Shown: positions 12,175-21,784 of the stretch, one piece after another
Layout of the letters: the number at the start of each line of letters is the position of its first letter
How positions within the stretch are numbered: the first letter of the stretch is position 1
From: Ancistrus triradiatus
Taxonomy: Eukaryota > Chordata > Actinopteri > Siluriformes > Loricariidae
Length of the DNA: 64,000 nt
Direction: 5' to 3'
Assembly (NCBI GenBank): GCA_025084515.1
Contig: JAJAGP010000758.1
Span: 239,076 to 303,075, forward strand
Made by a program: the position numbers and the translations under genes
The notes under the pieces: generated by a model
The model's input: only the letters and a program-made list of their open reading frames with translations
Database searches by the model: none
Told to the model about the DNA's origin: nothing

Positions 12175-12735
12175 TGGACTGTGGTAGCCTAGTAGGTAAG
12201 GTACTGGACTATGGACCAGAAGGTCCAAGATTCAAATCCCACCTCTGCCAAGCTGCCAAACTTGGGTGTCACGACGGCAGCTGAATCTGCACCGCAACAG
12301 CAGAGGGAGCTATCGCTGGAGTTTTGAAACTGTCACTTCCGGCAAACGGCCATCTTGGGACCTATTTAAGTGCAGTAAATTCAAACACTCGTTGCGAGGT
12401 TTCGTCAGCGTTATACCTGAGATTCTGAGCGTTAACTGTATTTCTGGATTTATGTGGTTCTTGACATTTGCTCTGTACATCGACCCTTGAGTTTTGCCTA
12501 GTCCTTTTGCTGTGTTCGCCGAGATAATAGTTTTGCTGGTATCTGACCCTAGACTGTTTATTGACTTTGATTTTGGATTACGGTCATTAAACCTGCACCT
12601 GATTCCTACCCAGCGTGTGTGTGTCGTGACATTGGGTCCTTGAGCAAGACCCTTAACCCATAATTGCTTGGATTGTAAGACTATCAATTTTAAGTCGCTC
12701 TGGATAAGGGCATCTGCTAAGTGCTGTAAATGTAA
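12175..12735 (+). repeat. tRNA-derived SINE, split by a solo LTR
   Basis: The head is at 12175-12262 (GTGGTAGCCTAGTAGG, box A-like; TTCAAATCCCACC, box B). The tail resumes at 12637 (CCTTGAGCAAGACCCTTAACC, then GTAAGTCGCTCTGGATAAGG and GCATCTGCTAAGTGC). The two parts join in register once the LTR and one copy of TTGGG are removed. Confidence 0.88.
12267..12631 (+). repeat. Solo LTR (family B) in a SINE
   Basis: The 365-bp unit is TGTCACGACGG...GTCGTGACA, flanked by TTGGG (12262-12266 and 12632-12636). It contains a promoter-like CTATTTAAG near 12362 and a polyadenylation-like CATTAAACC near 12587. It is the sister copy of 5311-5689. Both copies lie inside tRNA-derived SINEs. Confidence 0.85.
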
Positions 12736-12832
12736 GTTACAATAAGTTAGAAATACATTCATAATAGATTGATTTAACAATTCCTATTGCCAATGAAAAT
12801 GTTTATTTGGTTTTAACATCACTATCAACATC

Positions 12833-12835
<3 letters not shown>

Positions 12836-12870
<35 letters not shown>
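12836..12870. repeat. (AT)n microsatellite
   Basis: About 17 AT units, just upstream of the gypsy insertion point. The matching TC and TA repeats continue on the far side at 17826. Confidence 0.95.
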
Positions 12871-12872
<2 letters not shown>

Positions 12873-12885
12873 GTATATCTATCTC

Positions 12886-13138
12886 TGTCACGCCCGCCTC
12901 CGGCACCACTTCACCTGCTCAAACCTTGCCTCGCTCTGCCTCACCTACATACTGATCACCTGCACCTGTTTCACATTTCGGACTCTCATCCACCAGCCTA
13001 CATAAGCACCACTCACCCACACTCACCCGATACACGTCAAGGTTCACCGAGCCTAGTCACCTAGCTCCAGTATTTGTTTGCATTCTGTGAATAAAAAATT
13101 CCTTACCCTGATGCCTCCTCTCTCCATGCGACGTTACA
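12886..13138 (+). repeat. 5' LTR of the gypsy element
   Basis: TGTCACGCCCGCC...GACGTTACA. A TATA-like CTACATAAGC lies at 12995-13004. The probable RNA start is near 13030 (ATACACGT), about 28 bases downstream. AATAAA lies near 13090. It matches the 3' LTR at 17562-17825. Confidence 0.92.
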
Positions 13139-13150
13139 GAACGTGTAGCC
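13139..13150 (+). promoter_or_regulatory. Putative self-priming primer-binding site
   Basis: Immediately after the LTR, ACGTGTAG (13141-13148) is the exact complement of CTACACGT in the 3' LTR (17706-17713), which lies where transcription should start. No TGG-starting tRNA primer site is present here. This fits the self-primed reverse transcription known for Tf1/sushi elements. Confidence 0.55.
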
Positions 13151-13155
13151 TAAAC

Positions 13156-14250
13156 ATGGAGGCAGCGGCCACCAGCTCACCTCTCGACACCTCCACGGTG
13201 GAACAAATCGCCGACCTCAGCGCCCGGATCCAGGAGGTTGTACAGGTCGTCTCCGTGCTCGCCGAGAATCAGCGCTCGCTCAACGCACTAGTACCCTCCG
13301 TCAACGAGCTCTCACAGCGGGTGTAACAAACTTTCGCCTTCCCCCGCGACGGAGGCCTCCGCGTCAGTTCCACTACCTCCGAGCCCACCTCGCCAGCCTT
13401 TAGTGGCCTACCGCATCGCTCTACCCGACAAGTATGACAGCAACCCGGAAAGCTGTGAAGACTTCCTCGTCCAGTGCCAGCTCTACTTCGTCGGTGCACC
13501 ACCTGAATCCGATGCGGCTCGTATCGCCTTCATCGTGTCCCTCCTCACCGGACGAGCCCTCGATTGGGCAACGGCCATCTGGCACAGCAAGCCGAGGAGG
13601 CCAAAGTTTACAGCAGCTTCCTAACAGCATTCCGCGCCATCTTCCAGCACCCCCGGGAGGGGTGTTCCTCAGGGGAAGTTCTACTCACTCTACGGCAGGG
13701 TCGCCGCTCCGCCGCTGATTACGCACTGCAATTCCGCACCCTGGCGGCCCAGAGCGGATGGAATACACCTGCCCTCATCTCCGCTTTCTGTCAGGGCTTG
13801 TGGCCCGATCTCCGCAGAGAACTGGCTGGGAGGGACTTGGATCTATCGCTGGAGCAACTCATCACCCTCGCTATTCGTCTAGATCAGCTCCTCGTTCCAC
13901 GTTCCACCCCGGCGCCTCGGCTCGCCTCCCCTCCACCTCGAGAACCCTCGCCTCCTCCTGAGCCCATGGAACTCGCTCGCGCCCACCTGCTTACGGAGGA
14001 GTGCTGGCGCCGCTTCGAGCACGGTCTATGCTGTTACTGCGGCTCGGATCGCCATCTACGCCCCGCCTGCGACCTTGCTCCATCAACCAGGCCAGCCAGC
14101 ACGTGTGCCAGGGATCCGGCACGCACACCCCGGGTGAGTCCGACCTTGCTTGAGTCCTCCTTTACTCTTCCTGTCGTTTTGCAACTCGCTCACACAGACA
14201 TTCCTCTTACAGCATTGATCGACTCCGGCGCGCAGGGAAATTTAATCGCC
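13156..14250 (+). pseudogene. gypsy gag and protease (frameshifted)
   Basis: Gag starts at ATG 13156 (MEAAATSSPLDTS), 17 bases after the LTR. A stop ends this frame at 13324-13326. Capsid coding resumes in other frames (13403-13624 with YRIALPDKYDSNPE; then 13564-14253). A CCHC zinc knuckle, CX2CX4HX4C (CCYCGSDRHLRPAC), is near 14030-14075. The protease active site is the Asp-Ser-Gly of ALIDSGAQGNLIA near 14212-14250. A stop (TAG, 14251-14253) follows directly. The gag product would package RNA and the protease would cut the polyprotein. At least two frameshifts and two stops inactivate this copy. Confidence 0.88.
13607..13690 (+). repeat. Gag segment, source copy of an internal duplication
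   Basis: These 84 bases recur at 14927-15010 with two differences. Here they encode an expected part of the gag capsid (YSSFLTAFRAIFQHPREG). Confidence 0.93.
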
Positions 14251-14253
14251 TAG

Positions 14254-16090
14254 GACATCGTCTCCCAGTCTAAGATACCCTGCACCAACCTACCGCTCAA
14301 GCGCCGCATCTCTTCGGCCGACGGCCGCCCTCTCGGCTCAGGGTTCATCACCCGGGCTACCGCCCCACTTTGCCTGCTCACCGGGGCTACTCACCAAGAA
14401 ACCGTCTCCTTCTATCCTCTGGGATCTCTTACGTGCCCCGTCATCCTCGGTCTCCCCTGGCTCCGGGAACACGACCCCCTCATCTCCTGGTCAGCCCAGG
14501 AGCTCATCCGCTGGTCGCCTCGCTGTCAGGAACGCTGCATCCTCCGACCCGCCCTACAGGTCGACTCGCTCCCGCTCACCCAGCCGGATTCCCTTCTTCC
14601 CAATGTGCCGGCCCAGTATGCGGATTTGGCACCGGTTTTTGGCACGGGCTCACCTCCGGCTCTTCCTCCGCATCGTTCCTGCGACTGCGCGATTGATCTC
14701 CTGCCAGACGCATCCTTGCCCAAAGCACGGCTGTATCCGCTGTCCACCGCCGAAGGGAAGTCCATGTCGGAGTACATCTCGGAATACCTGAAACTCGGCT
14801 TCATCCGACCGTCCACCTCACCTGTCTCAGCGGGCTTCTTCTTTGTGCCGAAACGGGACGGCGGCCTCAGGCCGTGCATAGACTATCGGGACCTAAACCA
14901 AATCACATGCGGCTACGCCTACCCTCTTTACAGCAGCTTCCTAACAGCATTCCGTGCCATCTTCCAGCACCCCCGGGAGGGGCGTTCCTCAGGGGAAGTT
15001 CTACTCACTCGTTCGGCCCTGGAGCACCTCCGTGCAGCACAGTGGTATACCAAGCTCGACCTGCGGAATGCCTACAACCTGGTTCGGGTAAGGGAAGGCG
15101 ATGAGTGGAAGACGGCCTTCAGCACCAGCAGCTGGCACTACGAGTAATTGGTGATGCCCTTCGGCCTGGCCAACGCTCCGTCCGTGGTCCAGGCCTTCAT
15201 TAACGACGTGCTCCGGGATATGCTAGGCAGGTTCGTCATGGTCTATCTGGACGACATCCTCGTGTACTCCCCGGACTTTATCAACCACGTCGACCAGGTA
15301 CGCCAGGTACTCCTTTGTCTCCACTCCCATCACCTGCGTGTTAAAGCAGACAAATGTGACTTTCATACGCAATCAGTCCACTACTTGGGGTATGTGATCT
15401 CTCCCTCAGGAGTCGGCATGGACGCCAACAAACTCTCCGCCATCCTGGACTGGCCGAAACCGGGATCCATCAAGCAGCTGCAGCGATTCCTGGGTTTTTC
15501 CAACTTCTACCGGCGTTTCATCAGGGACTTCAGTTGCAAGGTGGCACCCCTCACCGCGCTCCTGCAGGGCAAGCCGCATTCGCTCCGCTGGTCCCCCGAA
15601 GCCGAGCAGGCTTTCGACACGCTCAAGGTCGCCTTCACTCGAGCTCCCGTCCTGGGCCATCCAAACCCAGATCTTCCCTTCATCCTGGAGGTGGACGCTT
15701 CTTCATCCGGCGTGGGTGCCGTGCTGTCACAACGCCTCGACAATCCGCCTAAACTGCGCCCCATTGCCTATTATTCCCACAAATTGACCCCCGCCGAACG
15801 GAACTACGATGTGGGTGATCGGGAATTACTGGCAATCAAGTTGGCCTTGGAGGAATGGAGGCACTGGTTGGAGGGGTCCAAACACCAATTCACGGTGCTG
15901 ACTGATCACAAGAACCTGGAGTACCTCAAGTCAGCCAAACGACTCAACCCCCGTCAGGCACGCTGGTCCCTTTTCTTCTCCCGATTCCGCTTCCTCATCA
16001 CCTATCGACCAGGTACAAAAAAATACGAAAGCCGATTGCCCTCTCTCGACGCCATGACCCCGAACCAGTTGCCGAAGACCCACCTGTGTC
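14254..16090 (+). pseudogene. gypsy pol: reverse transcriptase and RNase H (broken)
   Basis: The frame from 14605 carries the RT entry motif GFFFVPKRDGGLRPCIDYRDLN (about 14835-14900). An 84-bp gag copy is inserted in frame at 14927-15010. KLDLRNAYNLVRVREGDEW (RT motif A) follows at about 15050-15105. A nonsense codon (TAA, 15145-15147) interrupts just before MPFGLANAPSVVQ. The catalytic box is YLDDILVYS at 15244-15270. RNase H follows: EVDASSSGVGAVLSQR at about 15690-15735, RELLAIKLALEEWRHWLEG at about 15820-15880, and TDHKNLEYL. An A-rich run near 16017-16030 is associated with a frameshift before the integrase. Confidence 0.92.
14927..15010 (+). repeat. Gag segment duplicated into the reverse transcriptase
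   Basis: 82 of 84 bases match 13607-13690. The copy sits between CGYAYPL and SALEHLRAAQW, where related elements have only a few residues. Its length is a multiple of three, so the frame is kept. Confidence 0.93.
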
Positions 16091-17561
16091 CATCCTTCCA
16101 GCCTCCTGCACCATCGGAGCCATACAATGGGAGTTCGAGCAGGAATTGGGAAGACAGACTCTCTCAGACGCGCGCACTCCGCCGTCTTGCCCGCCAGACA
16201 AAAAGTTCGTGCCTCAGGACCTCCGCGATCGCCTCCTTGCCTGGGCACACACCTCTCTCTGCTCTGGTCACCCCGGTGAGACACGCACGCACCAACTGCT
16301 CTCCGCACGCTTCTGGTGGGAGAACATGCGCAGGGATGTCCATCGCTTCGTCTCCTCCTGCAGCACTTGCGCACAGGCTATAAAAACTCCTCGCACTCTC
16401 CCAGCCGGCCTGCTCCGACCCTTGCCCGTGCCACAAAGGCCCTGGTCACACCTTGCCCTGGATTTCGTCACCGACCTGCCTTCATCCCAGGGATTCACTG
16501 CCATCCTATCGGTCATAGATCGCTTCTCCCGTGCAGTCCGCTCTCCAAACCGCCGAACTCCTCTTCACACACGTCTTTCGTCACTTCGGCATCCCCGAGG
16601 ACATCCTCACCGACCGGGGCCCACAATTCACCTCTGCTGTCTGGCGATCATTCTTCGAGAAGCTGGGTTCCACCATCAGCCTCTCCTCTGGGTATCATCC
16701 CCAGACCAACGGCCAGTGCGAGCGCTCCAACCAGGAGCTGAAGAAGTTCCTGCGTTGTTACTGGCACCACAACCCGCTCGTCTGGTCGCAATTCCTGCCG
16801 TGGGCCGAGATCGCCCAAAACTCCCTTCGGCACTCATCTACTGGTCTCACTCCCTTTCAATGCCTCCTAGGTTACCAGCCTCACTTCGTGCCCTGGGACT
16901 CCACGCCATCTGACGCCCCGGCCGTGGATCAGTGGTTTCGCCGCAGCGAGGACGTGTGGTCTCAGGTACACCTACGTATCGACAAAGCCATCCGTCGGTA
17001 CAAGAGGCACGCGGACCGTCACCGCCGCCCCGCTCCCGACTTCCAGCCCGGGGACCGCGTCTGGCTCTCGTCTCAGGGACTCCGCACCTCACAGGGAAGT
17101 ACCCCTTTTTCTCCCCGCTATCTGGGACCTTACCTCATCATGCACAAAATCAATGACGTAACGTATAGACTGCAACTGCCCTCACATTTCCATGTCTCTC
17201 CCCTCTTCCATGTGTTGCTCCTGAAACCCTGGGTGGCCGGCCCGTTGGTGGAGTCCTCTCCTTCGAACCAGCCTCCTCCCGCCGGCCCGACGGAGGCTCC
17301 CACCTACATGGTCCGTCGCCTCCTGGACTCCCGCCGACGGGCCTCGCGCCTCCAATACCTGGTCGAGTGGGAGGGCTACGGCCCGGAGGAGAGCTGCTGG
17401 GTTGATGCCAAGGATGTGCTGGATCCCCTCCTCGTCCGGGACTTCCACGCCTCCCGGCCCGATCGACCGGCTCCCAGACCTCGGGGCTGCCCGCGCAAAA
17501 CCTCTGCGCGCCCCGCTCTTCGCCGCGCTCCCGCCTCGATGAGTCCTTCGAGGGGGGGCAC
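16086..17561 (+). pseudogene. gypsy integrase with C-terminal chromodomain (frameshifted)
   Basis: The zinc-binding part (HTSLCSGHPG...CSTCAQ, 16250-16375) and the first catalytic Asp (LALDFVTDLPSS, about 16453-16490) lie in one frame. A small deletion at about 16525-16540 shifts to the frame of 16531-17631. That frame carries the second Asp in DRGPQF (about 16612-16628) and the Glu in ERSNQELKKFLR (about 16720-16755). A chromodomain-like segment lies at about 17305-17450 (YMVRRLLDSRRR, YLVEWEGYGPEESCW). Chromodomains steer integration to modified chromatin in chromoviruses. Confidence 0.9.
17550..17561 (+). promoter_or_regulatory. Polypurine tract of the gypsy element
   Basis: GAGGGGGGGCAC directly precedes the 3' LTR, where plus-strand DNA synthesis is primed. 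Confidence 0.8.
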
Positions 17562-17821
17562 TGTCTCACCCGCCTCCGGCATCACTTCACCCGCTCAAAC
17601 CTTGCCTCGCTCTGCCTCACCTACATACTGATCACCTGCACCTGTTTCACATTTCGGACTCTCATCCACCAGCCTACATAAGCACCACTCACCCACACTC
17701 ACCCGCTACACGTCAAGGTTCACCGAGCCTAGTCACCTAGCTCCAGTATTTGTTTGCATTCTGTGAATAAAAACTGCCTTACCCTGATACGGCCTGCGTT
17801 TGCCTCCTCTTCGTGCGACGT

Positions 17822-17825
<4 letters not shown>
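17562..17825 (+). repeat. 3' LTR of the gypsy element
   Basis: TGTCTCACCCGCC...GACGTTACA, matching 12886-13138. It retains CTACACGT at 17706-17713, the complement of the putative primer site, and AATAAAA near 17766. Confidence 0.92.
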
Positions 17826-17883
<58 letters not shown>

Positions 17884-17897
17884 CTGTATATATACAT

Positions 17898-17936
<39 letters not shown>

Positions 17937-17937
17937 C
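17826..17937. repeat. Compound microsatellite (TC)n(TA)n(CATA)n(CA)n
   Basis: TC repeats from 17828, TA repeats from about 17862, CATA units at about 17895-17916, then CA repeats to 17937. The gypsy element inserted at the boundary of this array. Confidence 0.95.
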
Positions 17938-17954
17938 CCTCAAGTCAATGCCAA

Positions 17955-18082
17955 TTTAGCATAATCAATTAACCTAACACACATGTCTTGCAACATGACA
18001 TGCAAACTCCACACAGAAAGAACCCCCACCCAGGCCGCTCCACCATAGGATTGAATCCAGGACCTTCTGGCTGTGATAAGGT
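17955..18082. repeat. Fragment of a common vertebrate interspersed repeat
   Basis: CATGCAAACTCCACACAGAA followed by GGATTGAATCCAGGACCTTC is a familiar fish repeat signature. The ends are not defined. Confidence 0.4.
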
Positions 18083-18117
18083 GATGGTATGGTATGGTAT
18101 GGTATGGTATGGTATGA
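18083..18117. repeat. (GGTAT)n microsatellite
   Basis: About six GGTAT units in a row. Confidence 0.95.
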
Positions 18118-18629
18118 TTTTGTACAAGGCAACGAAATTTCATTTTAGAGGAAACAAGAAATAATCAACACATTAGGAAAGAAGGAGAACTCCTTCCAGC
18201 ACACAAGCACATGAACATAACATAAACACACAACTAGCCACAGGTTTGGGATAAGGGTGTTGGAAAAAGTACTCAAAAACTTCAAGCAGCCATCCGTGTG
18301 CGCAGCCATTTCGGCGCGCCCTGCAGACCCGTCTCTCCGTCCTTGGGGAAGATAAGCTTAGAGTGATGAGTGGAGGCTTTTGATAGTAGACGAGACACAT
18401 ACAAAGAAGCCAAGCAGGAGATATAAGGGAGCGAGGAGCAGTCCGTCCGCCTTCCACGAGAGCTCAGAGGGAAGAGGATAGGTCATGCTATCCACAAGCT
18501 GCCATGCCACCCCACTGAAAATGCCACACTTGTGCTGATACAGGATAATTTCAGCATGGTAATACACCATGTCATAAAGCAAAAGCGGTACGGAACTAGT
18601 TTTATAAACATGAAGGCTTTCAGTGGCCT
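18118..18629. other. Unassigned stretch
   Basis: Open frames here lack recognisable motifs. No repeat ends were seen. Confidence 0.3.
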
Positions 18630-18850
18630 TCCCAGTCACCAGATCCAAATCCAATAGAGCACCTTTGGGATGAACAAGAGATCCGTAACATAAAAGTGCA
18701 CCTGAAAAAGTCTACGGGAATTGTGGAATCCAGGCCATGAAGAGAGGATGTTTGGCAAGCAAAGAGTAGCTCTAGCAAGTACAATGGTATCTTGGTTCTT
18801 GGAGTTCCAGAAGGCTTGCTGAGAACTGAAAACGACGGTTCTGGTCATTT
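18630..18850 (+). pseudogene. Tc1-like transposase C-terminal fragment
   Basis: SPDPNPIEHLWDE (about 18638-18672) carries the region of the third catalytic residue of Tc1 transposases. EIRNIKVHLKKSTG follows before the frame decays. No terminal repeats are visible. Confidence 0.5.
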
Positions 18851-18944
18851 TCCCAGAAGGAATAGTGTAATTTGAATGAATCCGTTCCAGGCCCCAACAA
18901 AATCCACACTGTATAAGATCTTAGATGCAATAATGAAGTTGTAC

Positions 18945-19260
18945 TGTACAGGTGCTCCCTGATTTACAATGGGGATATGTTCCAACAAATCCATCATAAG
19001 TTAAGTGTATCATGAACCATTTATTTTAACAAGTGTTTGGTAGTAGGAGTGTTTGAAACCTAGGATAAATAATGATAAGTAAGTTAATATTTAAAACACT
19101 TACATTAACCTACAGTTAGCCAAAATAATTAGCACAAAGCTTATTTTATAATAAAGTGTTGAAAAATCTCATGTAATTTAGTGAGTAATGGATTGAAAGG
19201 GAAAAGTAAAAGCAAAACACTTACTCTATTGGTGCTAGCATAGCTGCAGCTGCAGCCTGT
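18945..19260 (+). mobile_element. Tigger/pogo-like element 5' end
   Basis: It begins at about 18947 with ACAGGTGCTCCCTGATTTAC and contains TTATAATAAAGTGTTGAAAA and ATCTCATGTAATTTAGTGAG. These strongly recall mammalian Tigger consensus sequences as I remember them. The 3' end was not found. Confidence 0.5.
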
Positions 19261-19439
19261 GTCCTGAAGCAATAAATTCCTGTTTTGCTTTCAGTTGGCT
19301 CTTATAAACTAAACGTTTTAGAACCACGGCTTATTTGCACAAACAATACAGTGCTGTAGATGTAAAAATACAGAAAAACATGATAAACAAATGTGATCTT
19401 TTTTGAGTAAGACTATCATGAACCTGAATCATTGTGTAG

Positions 19440-19616
19440 TGAAATGTGAATCGTGAATCATGAATCGTAAATCGAGTTTCAACTGAAACGAGTCGCACAG
19501 CTCGACTCATACAAGGTTAAGCAAGTGTGCCGAGTACTGAGCAAACAAAGGAACCGAGACAAATTTTTGTCAAAATGCGTTCAGAACCGAATTCAAGGAG
19601 ATCCGAGATACCACTG
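19440..19616 (-). mobile_element. Terminal part of a pogo-like element
   Basis: It ends at 19616 with an inverted terminus (minus strand CAGTGGTATCTCGGATCTCC) next to TA. Its terminal motif resembles that of 45228-46797. No opposite end was found nearby. Confidence 0.5.
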
Positions 19617-19947
19617 TATTAGTATATTGCTAGTGTGTATTATTTTGGGAACCATGGCTGTTAAATGGCTGTTTTACTTTGCTGTCTCAGTTAAGTTTTA
19701 TAACCCTAATGGTTTCTACTGGAGTATATATCATGGTTTAACAATCTCTTGTCTCAAGCAAGTTAGTCTTAAAAGGTTGACACATTCATAGTAATAACAG
19801 CATTTGCTTCAATGAACACTTAGCATTACATTCTCCTAACATATAAAGCAGCCTGTAGTGGGCTATAAAAGCTCAAGCAAAAAGCACTGGTAACACAGGT
19901 CTGATCACTCAGGTGTTATCCCATGATATAAGGATTACATGACTCAC

Positions 19948-20056
19948 CGCCACTCTCCGGATCGTGAAAATTTGGGTCAAGGCCTTTTTCCAGAAACTTT
20001 GACACCTTCTCAATATTGCGCTGCTGAACATATTCCATGAACTTCTTCAAGTTAGC
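19948..20056 (-). CDS. shank3: SHANK-family exon (start of ankyrin-repeat domain)
   Basis: This 109-bp minus-strand exon has a pyrimidine-rich acceptor ending CTAACAG before 20056 and a GTGAGT donor after 19948. It starts in phase 0 and ends after the first base of a codon. It encodes 36 residues, including ANLKKFMEYVQQRNIEKV and EKGLDPNFHDPESG. From memory these match the junction just before and in the first ankyrin repeat of SHANK postsynaptic scaffold proteins, which link glutamate receptors to the actin cytoskeleton. The wording is closest to SHANK3 (ANLKKFM.YVQ, DPNFHDP.SG), but SHANK1 or SHANK2 paralogues cannot be excluded. No stop or frameshift is present, and it is the only stretch here that looks under purifying selection. 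Neighbouring exons were not found, so the flanking introns must be very long. Confidence 0.8.
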
Positions 20057-20243
20057 CTGTTAGGGGAGAAAGAAAGACAAAACTGAGACGCTAAGAGATA
20101 AAACCCCATATATGCAATAAATAATGCAACACAGATAACATCAAAGGCTTGTACAAAAGTCATGCATCATAGCTGGAGGAAAGAAGGATACCACTCTAAA
20201 GTAGGGCTGTCATAGATAATTTAAACCAACCTCCAGCTAGGGT

Positions 20244-20246
<3 letters not shown>
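20057..20246 (-). other. Intron sequence upstream of the shank exon
   Basis: It starts with the polypyrimidine tract and acceptor (minus strand). Nothing else was identified. Confidence 0.5.

Positions 20247-20290
<44 letters not shown>
20247..20290. repeat. (AT)n microsatellite
   Basis: About 22 AT units, followed by ATTTATTTAT. Confidence 0.95.
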
Positions 20291-20296
<6 letters not shown>

Positions 20297-20307
20297 TTAT
20301 GTGTATA

Positions 20308-20970
20308 CACTCACCATCCACTTTATTAGGTACACCTGTTCAAGTGTTCATTTATTCAAATATCCAATCACATGGCATCAACTCAGTGAATTTAGGGATG
20401 TAGATATGGTCAGGCCAACCTGCTGAAGTTCAAACTTAGCATCAGAAAGTGCATGAGATGTGATTTAAGTAACTTTGAACGTGGCATGCTTGCTGGACCA
20501 GATGGTCTGAGTATTTCAGAAACTGTTAATCTATTGTGATTTTCATGCACAGCCTTTACAGAAAATGGTTCAAAAAAGAAAAAATGTGAGCACAAAAAAA
20601 GTGAGCAGCAGTGGTATACAGAAGAGCATCTCTGAACACACACCACATGGGCAAAAGCAGGAGAAGACTAAGCTAAGAACAGGCATCTGAGTCTACAATT
20701 CAAATGGGCTCATCAATATTGGACAATAGAAGATTGGTCTGTTGAATCTCGATTTCTGCTGTGGCATTCAGATGGTAGGGTCAAAATTTGGCGTCAACAA
20801 CATGAAAGCATGGATCCATCCTGCCTTGTGTCAACATTTCAGGCTTGTGGTCATGTAATGGTGTGGGGGATATTTTCTAAGCACACTTTGGTCCCCTTAA
20901 CAGCAACTAAGCATCATTTAAACAAGGGTACTAGCAAGGTGTAACTAATAGTGGCCAGTCAGTGTGAGTG
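20308..20970 (+). mobile_element. Internally deleted Tc1-like transposon
   Basis: The left end is CACTCACCATCCACTTTATT next to TA (20306-20307). The right end near 20930-20970 (ACTAGCAAGGTGTAACTAAT, then GTGGCCAGTCAG) is its degraded complement. The inside holds parts of a transposase (a stretch like FERGMLAGPDGLSISE near 20475-20525 and the region around 20695-20900). It is about half the length of a complete element, and the third catalytic region is missing. Confidence 0.8.
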
Positions 20971-21009
20971 TGTTTGTGTGTCTATGTGTGTGACCAGTGG
21001 CCAATAAAT

Positions 21010-21727
21010 GAGTGCGTTCACATGCAAGTATACAAGTATACAAGCACTTGAGTCATGTAAACCTCCGGGTTTACATTACTCATGAAGAAATCGGATTTCT
21101 ACCTTGCAACCAGCCAATAAGTTCACAGAAATGTGTGACATAAACTAAATATTAAATGGACATTATGTAATATTAAATAATCAAATTCTTCGTTTTCTTG
21201 AGTATATATGGTGTTTCAGAGTCTCCAGAAAGAGTTAGATAGTCGTTTTGCTGCCTTTAATTCCGGGTTGCCAGATCAAGAGAGAACATTCCGAAATGGC
21301 AATAAAAAAAGAGTAAAAAGCTAAGACTTAAGAATAGGTGGATTTGACATCCGTGTTGCGATAGGAAATCAGTTAACTGGTATGCAGGTTATGAGTAAGC
21401 CGATTACTGGAATAAAATCCAGCTCTCTTTTTCAGATGTCTTAATCTGATTTCTAGATCAGAGTATGCTATATCCTCCTGAAACCTCGCGTCCCCACATG
21501 AGGACATGACGTTTTGGGTTTGCTACACCTCATACTTCATTCTGCTTAACTCAGTCCTCATTTGTAGACACTCTTGAGCATTTCACACAAAAAAATACCT
21601 CCTGTTCAAAGATGGTGCTCAGTTGTTATACATAAAAAAAATCAGAGCTCCGAGGAGGGTAATGAATAATTAGATAACTGCAGAAATCTGACTATGAGCG
21701 GATTACTAAGTGTATGTAAACGTACTC
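21010..21727. mobile_element. MITE-like element with inverted ends
   Basis: GAGTGCGTTCACATGCAAGT at 21010 pairs imperfectly with the complement of the end at 21703-21727 (minus strand GAGTACGTTTACATACACTT). There is no coding capacity. The subterminal parts CGGATTTCT and CAGAAATCTG are also inverted. The target duplication is unclear. A fragment of the same family lies at 5781-5989. Confidence 0.6.
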
Positions 21728-21784
21728 AGTGTGCATGAGTGTGCCAAGAAGTGGACTCATGTTTTGGCCTAGTCAGATTCTAAA

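Larger units (their letters stand above)
12886..17825 (+). mobile_element. Ty3/gypsy chromodomain LTR retrotransposon, full-length but mutated
   Basis: The 4,940-bp element has LTRs at 12886-13138 and 17562-17825 and the target duplication ATCTC (12881-12885 and 17826-17830). The internal order is gag, protease, reverse transcriptase, RNase H, zinc-finger/DDE integrase and chromodomain, as in chromoviruses (sushi-like fish gypsy). Stops, frameshifts, an in-frame insertion and a small deletion break the polyprotein, so this copy cannot be autonomous. The LTRs differ mainly near their 3' ends (25-bp length change), suggesting moderate age. The internal region is clearly more GC-rich than the AT-rich surroundings. 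Confidence 0.95.

Noticed and set aside
13139..13158. Conventional tRNA primer site after the gypsy 5' LTR
   Set aside because: No TGG-starting tRNA 3'-end complement directly follows the LTR; the only TGG is within the gag start codon region.
17729..17972. Open frames of 66-72 codons over the compound microsatellite
   Set aside because: They translate simple dinucleotide repeats; no gene.
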